Shown: positions 33,138 to 44,225, counted from the stretch's first letter. The stretch is 44,359 nucleotides of DNA from Rhizopus sp. PT2906 (GCA_025529335.1 JAMYHX010000363.1:1-44359), one strand, 5' to 3'. Numbers and translations are program-made. Notes: a model not told the origin generated them from the sequence alone.

Positions 33138-34997
33138 ATGGAAAAGTACAATGCAGAACTTCCGCCCCATGATTTAGTGGATAACTTGAATGGAGAGTCA
33201 ACTAGTTTAGCTACATCACACAAGCTTTTCTCAAAACATACCCTTTTGAACTACTTTCCAAAGTACAAGTTAAAGAAATCAGGTAAAAAATAACGAGAGG
33301 AATGATAGTAAAGAGAAGGAGAGAACTGATTCGCATTATTCCTTAGGTGTCATTTATATTGATGAAAGACCTCCTGTTATTCAATGCTTCTTTATGGGCA
33401 TTCAGCATGTACTAGCCATGTTTGGCTCGACTGTCATTGGTAAATAACAAAGTGTGTGTACTATGGATCAGAGACTGACTTTATTAAAAAGCACCCCTTA
33501 TGATGGGTTTAGATACAAATAGTAAGAATAATCGTTCCAATCTATTGTTTGCTCACCATGCTTGTTTTTAGCTGCACTCTTCTTTTCCGGCATTGGAACC
33601 ATTATCTTTTATGTTATCACAGGCGGAAGAGGTAAACATTGCAAAGTTTTATCAAAAAAAAAAGAACAGCGGATGTAACCTTGTACGTTACTCTTAGTTC
33701 CTTCTTATGTCGGTTCTTCATTTGGCTTTATCGGTGTTGTCATCTCTGCCACAGGTTACAATTATTCACCGACTTCAGGACCAAATGATCGTACAGACGT
33801 TGCTGCAGGAGGAATCCTTATCTGTGGTCTTGTTTACGGCGCGATTGGTCTTATTGTGTTATTAGTTGGACATGATTGGATCGAAGTGATCATGCCACCA
33901 GGTAATGAGGTCTACAATCATGTAGAAAAGACACTTATTTTTTTTTTTGCAGTTGTGACAGGCTCAGTTGTAATGACGATCGGTATTCACTTGTCTACCT
34001 CTGCTTTCCAAAACGCTACACAGACTTCATTTGATGGCTGGATGGCTTTTACGACTATTATGCTTATATCACTCATCAGCATTTACGCACCCGGTATGCT
34101 CAAGCGTATTCCTATTCTGATAGGCATGGTAATTGCCTATCTTATCAATTTTGGTGTAGGCTGGTCAGGTGCAGGTCCTGCAATTGATTACACACAGGTG
34201 TATGAGGCCTCTTGGTTTGCTGCTCCCAAGTTTGTGAAACCCAAATTTGAGGGGCAGGCCATCAGTATTATTGTGCCTGTCTGTGTTGTGTTGCTTGCTG
34301 AGAACTTGGGCCATTTGAAAGCAGTAGGTGCCATGGCCGAGAAACCCTTGGACAAATACTTGGGACGTGCCATTCTAGGAGATGCCATAGCAACGGTTGT
34401 GTCTGCTGCTGGTGGTGGACCCGGTACTACGACGTATTCTGAAAATATCGGTGTTATGGTAACTACAATTGTCCCCCTTCCTAGCAACCCTTGCTCATTT
34501 TTTTTTTTTAAAAAAAGGCTGTTACACAAATCTTCTCCACCTTGATCTTTTTAATTGCCGCTGTCATCGCTATCCTTTTAGGATTCATCCAGAAGTTCGG
34601 TGCAGGTAAAAAAAAAAAGCAGTATACATATATGTTATCTCATTGACTAAACCTATCTTTTCAACTTGTAGCAATTCACACTATACCTGAAGGTGTCTTT
34701 GGTGGATTATCTATTATTCTCTTTGGGTTGATTACTGTATCTGGAGCAAGAATATGGGTAGAAAATGAAGTAGACTTTAAGGATTCCAGGAATATGCTGG
34801 TTGCTGGTATTCCAGTTGTAATAGGTGCAGCCATGCAAACAACATTACAATGGGGCAATTTTCAACTAGACGGCATTGGTCTGCCTACGTATACTGCTAT
34901 TCTTCTATACCAAATTCTTCGTGGATGGGGTAGTTTGAAAAATATGTTGAAACGATCAAAGAGCATGTTCAAAAAGAAAAAAGAATTATCTGTTTAA
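33138..34997 (+). CDS. NCS2-family uracil/xanthine permease (UraA/RutG-like)
   Basis: Eight exons (33138-33282, 33347-33439, 33492-33521, 33572-33631, 33698-33901, 33953-34458, 34518-34605, 34672-34997) give 483 residues with about 12-14 hydrophobic segments. The protein is a proton-coupled nucleobase importer of the plasma membrane. Both glutamates known to bind uracil in bacterial UraA have counterparts: LLAENLGHL in the eighth segment and SENIGVMAVTQ in the tenth. The latter has the bacterial GENIG-type core rather than the QNNG form of fungal UapA. The intron at 34459-34517 splits this motif (ENIGVM|AVTQ). Exon 3 is 30 nt (APLMMGLDTN) and is needed to complete the first NCS2 motif. The tail is basic (KRSKSMFKKKKE). 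Substrate choice (uracil against purines) is inferred from the motif. Confidence 0.92.
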
Positions 34998-35037
34998 GGG
35001 GGCCCTTTTATTCACAGTACTGTAGCTTATATACATA

Positions 35038-35069
35038 TTTCTCTCTCTCTGTCTCTCTCTCTCTTTCTC
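35038..35069. repeat. CT-rich microsatellite between convergent stop codons
   Basis: An imperfect CT dinucleotide run (CTCTCTCTGTCTCTCTC with nearby copies) fills much of the 72 bp between the stop codons of the permease (34997) and the heat shock factor (35070). The 3' ends of both transcripts must overlap here or lie very close together. Confidence 0.6.
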
Positions 35070-37218
35070 TTATATATAATAATAGTAGTAGTAAAAATTG
35101 TTAATTACATAAAATAAATGTTTCTGGTATACGATAGTGTCATCTTCGTGTTCACTCGTTTGCTCGTATTCAATAGTGTCGACAACTGGCGAATGACATT
35201 TAGCATGAGGAGCATAATGAGGGTGAATGTTTGGCTGTCCTGAGTGTTTGACGAAGGGATGGGAGGTTAGGAACGGAGGTAGATTACTTTGTTGAAATTG
35301 TTTATTAGTAGACTTGACCGCTGTCAGAACAGCAGTAGGAGTAGCAGTTGTAGCGACGGTTGTGTAACAATGTTGAGGGAATGGTTCCTGGTGTGGCTGT
35401 AACATAGTGGCTTGATCATATAATTTTTGCTTATGGCTGATTTCATATGTGGTGTTGTTTGTAGCGCCCGTTAAGGAAGTTGGTATGGTATTGATTGCAA
35501 TAGGAGAGGAAGGATTAGACGTTTGCATGTTGGCAACAGGCGAAGTTGAACGAATGGATGGAGTAAGATTATTGTTTTGTTCTAACATGAGTGTAGATGT
35601 GGTTGGATACTGCTCTATAGACTTTACATAATCTCCAAAAAACCAAGTTGTTGGATTCATCACTTGCTGTTCATGCTGCTGAGAAAAATCACTTATGGAT
35701 TCATAAGTATCCGTTCTAAGATTTCTATTGTTTTTGTATGCTGAATTAATGACTGTATGATTCGTTTGGGCTTGAGAACAAAAGTCGGCAAAGTTGTCAG
35801 AAACAAGTGACGAGTTAATACCAAGCTGAGCAGCTAATGTTTCTACGTTGTGTTCAAGTTGATCAATATTGTGAGAAATAGCTTCTGCAGATCGTGCATG
35901 GTAAAACATTTGCTCATTCATCCCCAAAAGGTTAGATTCATTGACAAGGTTGTGGTAATGGTCAGGAGAAGATACCAACACGGACTTGCCTAATTCATAA
36001 ACGCGTCAGTTAAACTTTTTTTTTTCTATCATTTGGTTAGTTTACCTTTTCCCTCGTCCTTTTTTATGAAAAATGTGTTCCCATCGATATCTTTTTCTTC
36101 TGTAAGATATGACTTTTGTTGTTGTTGATGTTGTTCTAGACTTTGAGATGCACAAAAGGCTAATTGTTCATTTGAAAAGACGATGGTTAAAAATTGTAGT
36201 ATTTTCGCAATAACTTCTTGATGTTTTTGATGTTTCTCTCTTGAACTGAGCACTTCTTGCCAGATTATTTCGTTATCTCTACGTAAGTTGCTCAAGTCAG
36301 CCGTAATGTTGTTTTGATGTTTTTTAATAGCAATGATTTCCTTTAATAGACCATTCAAATTAACTTGTTCGGAGTCTGTCTCATCACGATCACGATTTCT
36401 TTTGCGCGTCACTAGCACCAACAGATCGGGTCGACTACGTTGAAAATGAGAGTTGCTAAATTCCCAGATTTCATTATTAGAATTATCCCGATTGATGAGA
36501 ACACCTTGCTTGACGTGGGGTATTTTGTGGAAATCGTACATGTTTAGCTGGCGGACAAACGAAGCGAAAGTATTGTGCTTGTAGAATCGAGGTAGCACGG
36601 TTCTAGCAAATTCCTCATGTCCTTCAACTAACACAATGGGTAAGTTACACCACCGTATATGAATTAGGTTCATACCTAAAAAGGAAGTACCCTCGGCTGA
36701 CCAGCGAATGAGATGGTCTGTAGAAGGATCGTTTACCATACTAGTATAAATGGAATGTTAGTAACTGTACTCCTATCCCCCAACTTTGTTCCTCTCCCCC
36801 CAAGAGGAGAATCAATTTGAGATCTCTCTTTATTTGTTCCCAGTTGTTCTATTTTATTCTTTTATTTTTTTTTTTTTTTTCCAGAACATATCATTTTTGT
36901 TTTTTTTTTTTTTCTCGAAATTTTCATAGATTTCCCCACCCCTTTCTCTCTTTATGTGCAGTCTACTTACTTGAACAACTTGTGTAAAAAGGCAGGCACA
37001 CTACGTTGAGAAGTCAATTTATGAGGTGTGGTCAAGGTCGATGTGGACAGTTGAGGGATCGATTCATCAACAATAGGCATCTGTAACTTCATCTTTTTTG
37101 CATCAGATTCTTTCAAGTGATTGCTTCCTGGCGATACTGGTAATGGTGCTGAGAAAGAGGATGAGAACGGTCTTTTTCTAGAAAGCGTATCATCAGGAGG
37201 AAGTTCAGGTGGAAGCAT
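35070..37218 (-). CDS. HSF1: Heat shock transcription factor (HSF)
   Basis: Four exons (36971-37218, 36676-36740, 36046-36627, 35070-35989) give 604 residues. The winged-helix HSF DNA-binding domain spans about 73-180 (PAFLHKLFNMVNDPSTDHLI, later FASFVRQLNMYDFHKI). The HR-A/B trimerisation coiled coil is at about 195-260, including IIWQEVLSSREKHQKHQEVI, then LQFLTIVF. The C-terminal half is Gln/Asn/Thr/Pro-rich and probably holds activation regions. HSFs trimerise and bind repeated nGAAn elements to drive chaperone genes. The first intron (36741-36970, 230 nt) is longer than the others and splits the recognition domain after KLFN. A 5' intron is also possible: ATG|GTAAAA near 37412 spliced to ACCATTAG at 37219 would only add one Met. 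Odd end: the protein finishes in a run of tyrosines (FYYYYYYI). Confidence 0.93.
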
Positions 37219-38159
37219 CTAATGGTGAATAATGACTGTGAGTTTTGCGAATAAAAAGGATGGGAAAGGGTATGTTGGTATTAAGGCATGTAATATTAAA
37301 AAGAAAAGAAAGTGAGAGAAGCAAATAGGTATCAAATATATACTTGTATCATAGATTGTATGAATTAAAGAATAAAATAATAATAAGAATAAGAATAATA
37401 ATAAGGATTTTACCATTTCGCTGTTATAAAGGCCAAATTGCTATTTTTCCTTTGCTGTAAAAATGCAAGAATTATAGAAACAATGATTTTTTCAAAAAAA
37501 GAATAATATAGAAAAATAAAAATAAAAGAAGAATCCTTTCAATTCTGCTTTAATACTTTAGGTGTCTGTCCTTTGTGTCACAGTTTATCGGGTAGCTTAA
37601 CGGATCGGTTTTCCATTAGTAAACTGTCGATTGTCGCAACTGTCACATTCCCCTTATTATTTAAAATGACCCTGTAATTAGCCGTACGACTGTTTTTCTA
37701 TCACGTTCTATGGCCTTCTATAAATAAGTCTTGCCTTTTTAGCTTAAAATAAAGACCGATAATCACTATATCACCCTTAATCTCGTTCCTAATTGTCTTT
37801 TGGATCTATTCTATAAACATAGAAAAGCAAACTGGATTTGAAAAAAAACAAAACAAAACAATAGTCATTTCTCACTCAGAAATCATACAAGTCAAATTTG
37901 GGAGGAGGGATATGAATTTAGTAGACTATGCTTTTTTATATTTAACATCCTTATCTTTACCCCGAAATACCGATTTGACTTGGAGAAACAATCAAAGAAG
38001 AGCGTAGTTTCAAGAACAAGGCTCGTAATCTATTCTAAAAGAATAAAAATGAGGGAGACGATCAAGACGATAGAGTACTGAAATAAAATTTGCCAAAATG
38101 ACGAAAATAATGACAGCCACTTGCATGTACATAAATACACAATTAACAACCCGGCGCTA
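37219..38159. promoter_or_regulatory. HSF upstream region
   Basis: Sequence 5' of the heat shock factor start. Near the gene it is purine-rich on plus (T/C on minus), including AATAAG-type repeats at 37373-37405. Further out (37430-38160) it is AT-rich with no convincing gene. A promoter role is inferred from position only. Confidence 0.35.
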
Positions 38160-38321
38160 TTGATAGGTTCTCCTGAAATATAGCTTTTAGATCTTCTCGT
38201 CATAGAACACATTCCTAAACTGGCTTCACAATGAACTGCTATTATAACGCATACAGTTTCTCTTGATGATCTTTTCAAAGCTCTGACTGATGGTCATTTT
38301 GAAAGCTTGCATCATCCTTAT

Positions 38322-38356
<35 letters not shown>

Positions 38357-38474
38357 CCAAAACTCCTTGTGCTAAATAATACAAGGATCGATCGTGCTGT
38401 CTTTCTTTTGGATAGATGACATAATCTGGAATTTCGTCGCTTCATTACCCCTTGCCTGTCTGCTTCCAAACTGA
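38160..38474 (+). pseudogene. Degenerate ORF with (AAC)12 repeat, family not identified
   Basis: One plus frame reads as protein-like sequence for about 105 codons with three internal stops (TAG 38181, TGA 38232, TAA 38373): LLDLLVIEHIPKLASQ, stop, TAIITHTVSLDDLFKALTDG, then HFESLHHPY leading into 12 asparagines, QNSLC, stop, GSIVLSFFWIDDIIWNF. The stops interrupt an otherwise continuous frame, suggesting a nonsense-riddled relic rather than chance. The poly-cysteine ORF seen on minus (38275-38469) is the antisense reading of the same repeat. I do not recognise the protein. Confidence 0.3.
38322..38357. repeat. (AAC)12 trinucleotide microsatellite
   Basis: Twelve uninterrupted AAC units. In the frame of the surrounding degenerate ORF they would encode asparagine, like the Asn runs in other proteins of this window. 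Confidence 0.9.
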
Positions 38475-39444
38475 CTTTTTCAAAGAAAACATGAAGGGGT
38501 TTTTAAACGGCATGCTGTAGTTCTCATATATGCTTAAAGTAGTTTTTCTCATAGTTAATAATATAAAAAAAAGGTCAAAGGGATATCCATTTAGCAGAGG
38601 CTATTCGAACGAATTTTTTATCTTTCTATAACATGCAAATACGAAGATCTTGCAGAGTCACACAAACACAATTGAATAACCTTCCCATTTCTCCCCCTGC
38701 TGTGTGGCTGGCTACAATAATTAATATGTTTGATGATGGAGTCAATTTGCAGCTTCATGAGGAGGAAAAAAAACAAGGGGGCAAACTGTGTACGCTGAAA
38801 ATATACCAAACTAGGTATGCTGCTTTAGCTGCTTTACTTTTGTCTCAGAATGAAAATGACCCAGCGGTAAATTATAAAATTAACTCACCAATCTTGATTC
38901 ACACCGATCTCGATTAGAAAGGGGGGAAAAAGGCAACAAAACTTCTTTTTGGATATATCATTACGTCATTTTGTTGAATGCAATGAACTTGCTGTTTCTA
39001 CACTTGTTTAAATTGCAATAATTGACTATAAAAGTATAAGTTATGTACTTCTTTTACACTACAAATGAGTAAATCTAAGATTTATTCTTGGTGTACACAA
39101 CTGCTTAGGCGACGCTCTATATATTACTCATTACTTAATACGAGACCTACCCATTCTCTAGTTCGTTCACGGCTGGTTATCAACAAGATTTTTTTTTGTT
39201 TGGTCCATGCAAAGGTGCAGGTTTTGGATCAATTAAAAGGGCTTGCAGCCCTTTTACCCGGATTGTATATAATCAAGGCACATGGTCTTTTGAAGGTGTT
39301 AATTATTTGTCACAGATTCACAAGACATAAGGCGTTTTACTACTATTTTAGTACACACTGACTTTTATTTTTATTTTTATTTTTTTTTTTTAAAAAAAAA
39401 TGATGTATTATTTCATCGACTGTACATGAATGATGTTGATATGT
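38475..39444. other. Spacer 3' of MOD5, with two uncertain short ORFs
   Basis: About 970 bp. Plus-strand ORFs at 38633-38917 (94 codons, MQIRRSCRVTQTQLNN; includes AVWLATIINMFDDGVN) and 39065-39361 (98 codons, MSKSKIYSWCTQLLRR) are open but have no recognisable domain, no clear introns and no support from context. The first has somewhat protein-like composition and could be a small gene or a relic. The end is a T/A homopolymer block (39363-39401) near the MOD5 3' end. Confidence 0.3.
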
Positions 39445-41048
39445 TTATGATGATTGCTTTTTTGACTCTAAATAAGCTTTACGCATAGCTTCTACCTTGA
39501 GATGCTTTACATATTTTCTATGAAATCTACTCTTCTTATGCTGTTCCCACTCTTTATCTCCATTTAGTTGTAATGGTTCTCCTTTGTCTGTCTTACAAAT
39601 ATCGCATACATACTTTTTCCAATTCAAAACTCTTGATTGTGTACTAAGAATATCTACGGTGAGTAATATTCAAGAGAATGATAAAGGATCTTACTCTTGG
39701 GCATCCTCAGATGGTGTTAGCATTGCTTCTGCAGTTACACTTAGGCTAGTAGCTGACGGCAGAGGCAAGTCTTCTTGAAAAGCTTTTGCCACTGTTATAG
39801 CTGTGTCCTTTACATTGACATTCCAGTTGCTCAAATCTATCAAAGAGAGGTCTGGTCATTATTTATTTCGTTCTATACTTGCTTCTTACCATTAGCATCA
39901 AGTAGATAAACGAGTACATCGTCTCCTTTAGACTTCATCACGGTAGGTAAAAGCTTATTACGGATCCATTGAATTTGACGCTTGGCATATCTTCTTGTTG
40001 CAGCCTTCATCCTCTCTGTACATTCATCTTTAATCTTTACTATTTCTGATTCTTCTTTCCCTTCTTCCAAGGCATTGAAGTAAGGGTCGAATTCTTTGTA
40101 TCCAATGGCTTGCCACAGTCCACGCTGATATTTTTCTTCATTTTGTCCAGGAGCCTTAATTGATCCCTGTACCACCCTGTTCCTTAGATCTTTAATTTCG
40201 TCAAACAATCCTGTTTCTATCATCTGATCTACTCGTTCATCCAAACGTGGATTTAACTTGGAAGGCTCTGCATAGATCCAAAAGATAAGCGATCGATATC
40301 TAGGTTGCAAACCCTCTGTCTCGTTTTGTTCTTTTTGTAATTTGATAATTTCGCTCTGTGGTTGCCCTGTTTGATGATAGATCTACATGCTCTTGTATTA
40401 TATTCACCATACTATCTCTTTATCTATTCTTTATACCTTTAGACTTCTCAATATCTTTCGTCTGTCGGAAGGATGCCATTTATTAGCCATCACAGGGTCA
40501 ACTTGGGACAGACGTTCATACAGTTCACTTGTCTCCAATTTGTCTAATTCAGGAAAATCGTCCAATGCAGGGCTATTCTCTCTTTGACCGATTAATGTAT
40601 TGTTCCATATCAATGACTGAATGTAGTAGTTTGTTCCGCCTACAACTACAGGTAATTGACTCTGTTCTGATATGGATTCAATCTGGAATAGAATGGAGAG
40701 CATATTAGTAATATGTGTATACACTTTTTAATATACTCTACTTTTTGTGAACAGTCCTTCAAGAACTCTGTCACACTGTACTCCTCTTCAGGATTCAAAA
40801 AATCCATAAGATGGTGTTTAATGCCTTCTCTCTCATTCACTGGCATTTTGTTGGTTATAATATCGAGACCTTTATACACCTTTTTAATGGTTTAATAATT
40901 TCTTTATATTTTCTATAGGCGCGCACATTACTTGTAAAGCATCAGCGTTGATGACTTGTCCATTTAATGCTTTACATAACTCAACTGCTAGTTTTGATTT
41001 GCCAATTCCCGAACTTCCAATAACTGCTGCAATCTTTCTCATTGCCAT
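39445..41048 (-). CDS. MOD5: tRNA dimethylallyltransferase (isopentenyltransferase)
   Basis: Six exons (40932-41048, 40742-40879, 40437-40682, 39890-40382, 39695-39836, 39445-39643) give 444 residues. The enzyme transfers dimethylallyl from DMAPP to A37 of tRNAs reading UNN codons, in cytosol, nucleus and mitochondria. A P-loop (GSSGIGKSKLA, residues about 11-21) starts the protein. The substrate loop NADALQVYKGLDIITNK spans the first intron, followed by HHLMDFLNPEEEYSV and PVVVGGTNYYIQSL. The later RGLWQAIGYKEF and RYAKRQIQWIRNK are family hallmarks. A C-terminal C2H2 zinc finger (CDICKT, then EQHKKSRFHRKYVKHL) is typical of eukaryotic Mod5. The last acceptor is placed at CTTAG before 39643, since the nearer CCGTAG gives a stop. 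The start at 41048 is only 60 bp from the stop of the upstream gene, so the promoter is compact. Two initial ATGs (41048, 41042) could give differently targeted forms. Confidence 0.94.
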
Positions 41049-41108
41049 ACTTTAAGACTAGAAAACACAATATGTTTTTTATTTATTTTTATTTTTGTAA
41101 AGTGACTG

Positions 41109-42839
41109 TCAAACATTTTCTTGATTTGCCATAGCAACGAGTTCACGCCTTTTGATCTTTCCAGATGCTGTTCTTGGAAACGAAGCCAGCTGATAGATAC
41201 CACCTCGTAATTTACGACTATCGTGGACCTGTGAATGAACATAATCTAGGATATCTTTCAAAGCATTCTCCTTATTCTGTTCTTGCTCGACCAAAATAAC
41301 ATATGCTCGTGGAAGCTCTACTGCTTCTTGCTCAGAATAGACGCCTACTACTGCACATTCCATAACGGATGGATGCTTGGAAAGTACTTCTTCTATCTCT
41401 ATAGGGTAAATATGGAAGCGGTGATACTTTATAAGGTCCTTGTAGCGCGTTATATAGTAAAAGAGACCATCTTGATCCATTCTAAACATATCTCCAGTTC
41501 TCAGGTACCCATGCTCATCAAACAATTTGGCAGTTTCTTTCTCATTGTCATAGTATCCAATGGTCATCATAGGACCTTTTAATCGAAGCTCTCCTGGTTC
41601 TCCTAGAGGTACATCATTCCCATCTTGGTCCACGATGCGAGCAGACATCCCATAGCTCAATTTGCCAACAGAGCCAATGAGAGCCCGCTCCTCCGTTTGT
41701 TCAAACACTCCAACGCATTCGGTCATTCCAAACGTGTTCGTATAGGGAAATCCAAATTCTTGCTTTGAAAGCTTCATGAGAGTCATGTCCGTATGACTGC
41801 CTCCGACAAAGATCTTTTTGAGTGAAGATAAATCGTACTTGCGCCTAATTTCTGATTTCCTTACAAAGACGGTGGCCAAATGTGGGGATAACATCAGCAG
41901 GTTGATTTTGTATTTGTCAATAATGCTGCACAAATCTTCAAGCGCATTTTTCCCGCCGCGATAGACATAAACCGAAATGCCAAAGTAAACAGCAAACATA
42001 AAATGTATGACAAGCGAACTTCCGTAACTAAAGCCGGACGTTGTTACGGTTGAGAGACAACCTATAGGAATGCTTTTGCTGGTATATTGTAACAAACAAA
42101 CAAGCGAGTTTTGTTTGACCATGCATGCTTTTCGATTACCAGTAGATCCCGAAGTAAAGTAAAGGCAGGATGGAGTGTTTAGTAGGTCGTCTTTGTTGTA
42201 TGCATAAGGCTCTATTGTGGCATCATGTGATAATAAAGTATCGTCAGCAGTCAGAAAATGAGGGTGTGTATTATCTTGCAGTGCCTCATTGTCTTGTAGC
42301 AAAAGTATGTTTTCCTCTGTAAGACCTACTTTCTTGGCAGCGTCAAAAGCGAAATCCTTCTGAGACTGGTGCATAATAAAGAGTTTTGGTTTTGTCGTAG
42401 TGAGTTCAGTTAAAATATCTTTTGGGGTAGAAGTCGCTGAGTGATCTAATAGAGTAATGACACAGCCTATAAAAAAAGATTATTAAAGGCTTCTTCTACA
42501 AAACTACGTTGAACTGTCGTTACCTGCAGCAATTGCGCCAAAGAAAAAGATAGGACATCTTATATCATTTGGGGAACATATGGCGATAACATCACCCCTT
42601 TGCAATCCAAATCGATGCTTATACGCGGCTGCACATTGAAGTGATTTTTCAGCTAATTCTCCATATGTCAAATAGCGAGTAGGATCACTCGAGTCTATGT
42701 AGATTTTACGATCAAGGGGTAGCCTGCCGTCTTGCTTAAACAGAAAGTCAAATAACGCTATTTCACCATTTGGGTCCATGTTAGGTTGATTGCCTTTATA
42801 GACTCGTAACTCTTTGTTGTTGGATGCTCCGACAGTCAT
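41109..42839 (-). CDS. AMP-binding acyl-CoA synthetase/ligase (4CL-like)
   Basis: Two exons (42524-42839, 41109-42466) give 557 residues. Adenylate-forming enzymes activate a carboxylic acid with ATP, then usually pass it to CoA. Core motifs are present: the P-loop YFTSGSTGNRKA (near residue 208), FGMTECVGVF (A5), YLRTGDMFRMDQDG (A7), RYKDLIKYHRFHIYPIEIE (A8) and the catalytic lysine in RTASGKIKRREL (A10). The A7-A8 arrangement is like 4-coumarate-CoA ligase and medium-chain acyl-CoA ligases. There is no carrier-protein domain, so it is not an NRPS module, and the end (NQENV) is not a PTS1 peroxisome signal. The N-terminus MTVGASNNKELRVYKG has no obvious targeting peptide. The substrate cannot be told from sequence. 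MOD5 follows 60 bp downstream on the same strand. Confidence 0.92.
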
Positions 42840-44104
42840 TTGAAATAAATTTTGTGAAAGAAAGAGTCAAAATCAAAATCCCTTTTTTTATAAACAATCC
42901 AACGGCTAATGGCATATATGTTGTCAGCAGTGCATATTGGATGGTACTTTGAATGTTGTGTCACAATATAATGGGAGATAAAAAGGTTTATTGGTTGTAC
43001 AATTGCTATATGTATATGTGTAAGTGACTCTCACAAGTACATTTTACAATATGTAATCTTTTCTCATCTTGTCGTTGTTTATGCTTTCTATATACAAAAA
43101 TTCATTGGCTGTGCTACTGACAGAGCTTTTAATTTTAGAGTTCAAATACACAAGGGGAAGGGAGCAAAGATTTCCTATTATGTATACTGGTGAAATCCAA
43201 TCTCACTTTTTAATTAAAAAGAACACTGATTTTTTTTAATAAATGTATTATCCTAAGCATAGGCTCATAAGGATTGCTTTGAAAGGAGAGAATGACTTAT
43301 TCGATTCGAGTGGAAGCATCGAGATGATCAGTGTCGTATTTACCCTATAAACACTTGCTCTTGTCGTATGAGATTACTATAAATCTATACTCTAACACTA
43401 TGGCGCATCGAGGATATGATTTTATTTTAGCCACATATTCCCGGAATGGCCGATTTTACACCTCTTCTTCTATTTTAGAAGCCATCACTTTAAAGAGTCT
43501 TCTTTGAAAAAATGCAATATCCTGCTCAATTTTCATGTACGACGGCCTCTGTCAACATATTCTAGTTCCCTACACACTCCTCATATGCCAATAACCATTT
43601 AATTGTAAGATCCATATAAAAAAGTTGCAATAGTCAAACAATTTCTTTATTTCGCCAGCTATTTTCATGTACATCATATGCTTTATCGTCTCTATTAGCC
43701 CCCATTTCCATCTACAAACTCCACATTCTATCTGGTACATCTTCAATGTCATCATAATCAGATACCATATCATTTACATAATAGTGTTGTATTCTTCTAT
43801 GACATTTCATTGTTATTCGTATATTTTACCCTTTTCGCTGGTCATTCATAGTTACCACACATAGTATTGCTAATATGCTCTCGTACACGTTTATCATTTA
43901 ATTACCATTAAGTACTAATTATTCTCTGTCTGCTGTATACATCCTTTACACTATACAAGTCTATATCACACTTGGTCTGAATCACTTCTAATTGTTGATT
44001 TTAATGTCATTGTCGTGCTAGATGAATCTTCTGGTCTTTCTGTCTTATGTGATTACTAGCTATTTCTATAAGAAATGACTGATTGATTTTGTTCATTTTA
44101 CTGT
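42840..44104. other. Gene-poor spacer upstream of the acyl-CoA ligase
   Basis: About 1.27 kb of AT-rich sequence. The first 100 bp are the ligase promoter/leader. Short frames occur at 43570-43773 (minus) and 43667-43864 (plus), without domains. A short protein-like minus-strand patch (KYDTDHLDASTRIE, near 43299-43341) may be a relic. No gene is supported. Confidence 0.4.
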
Positions 44105-44225
44105 GTAGACAAACACGCCATAGACGCTTTTGGTATGGACATTGAATCAAAATAATTGCCTTAAGCGAGCTTACAAAGCCTCTGACAAAAATATCGTTAA
44201 CGCTAAACTATTTTCCCCCTCATGA
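44105..44225 (+). pseudogene. Short frameshifted coding relic
   Basis: VDKHAIDAFGMDIESK reads in one frame (44105-44152) and ends at TAA. The next frame immediately continues as NNCLKRAYKASDKNIVNAKL to TGA at 44223. The change from one protein-like frame to another suggests a one-base frameshift in a decayed gene. The family is not identified, and the fragment is cut off from any start codon. Confidence 0.25.

Noticed and set aside
33138..34997. Bacterial contamination as the origin of the UraA/RutG-like permease
   Set aside because: Seven short fungal-type introns and flanking fungal genes show it is an integral nuclear gene.
38275..38469. Minus-strand ORF with a run of 11 cysteines, possibly a small cysteine-rich secreted protein
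   Set aside because: The cysteines are only the antisense reading of the AAC microsatellite, with no signal peptide and no spaced-cysteine pattern.
39445..42839. MOD5, the adenylating ligase and the permease as a secondary-metabolite cluster
   Set aside because: MOD5 here has all tRNA-modifying enzyme hallmarks including the zinc finger, the ligase has no carrier domain, and no core biosynthetic enzyme, regulator or tailoring enzyme is nearby.
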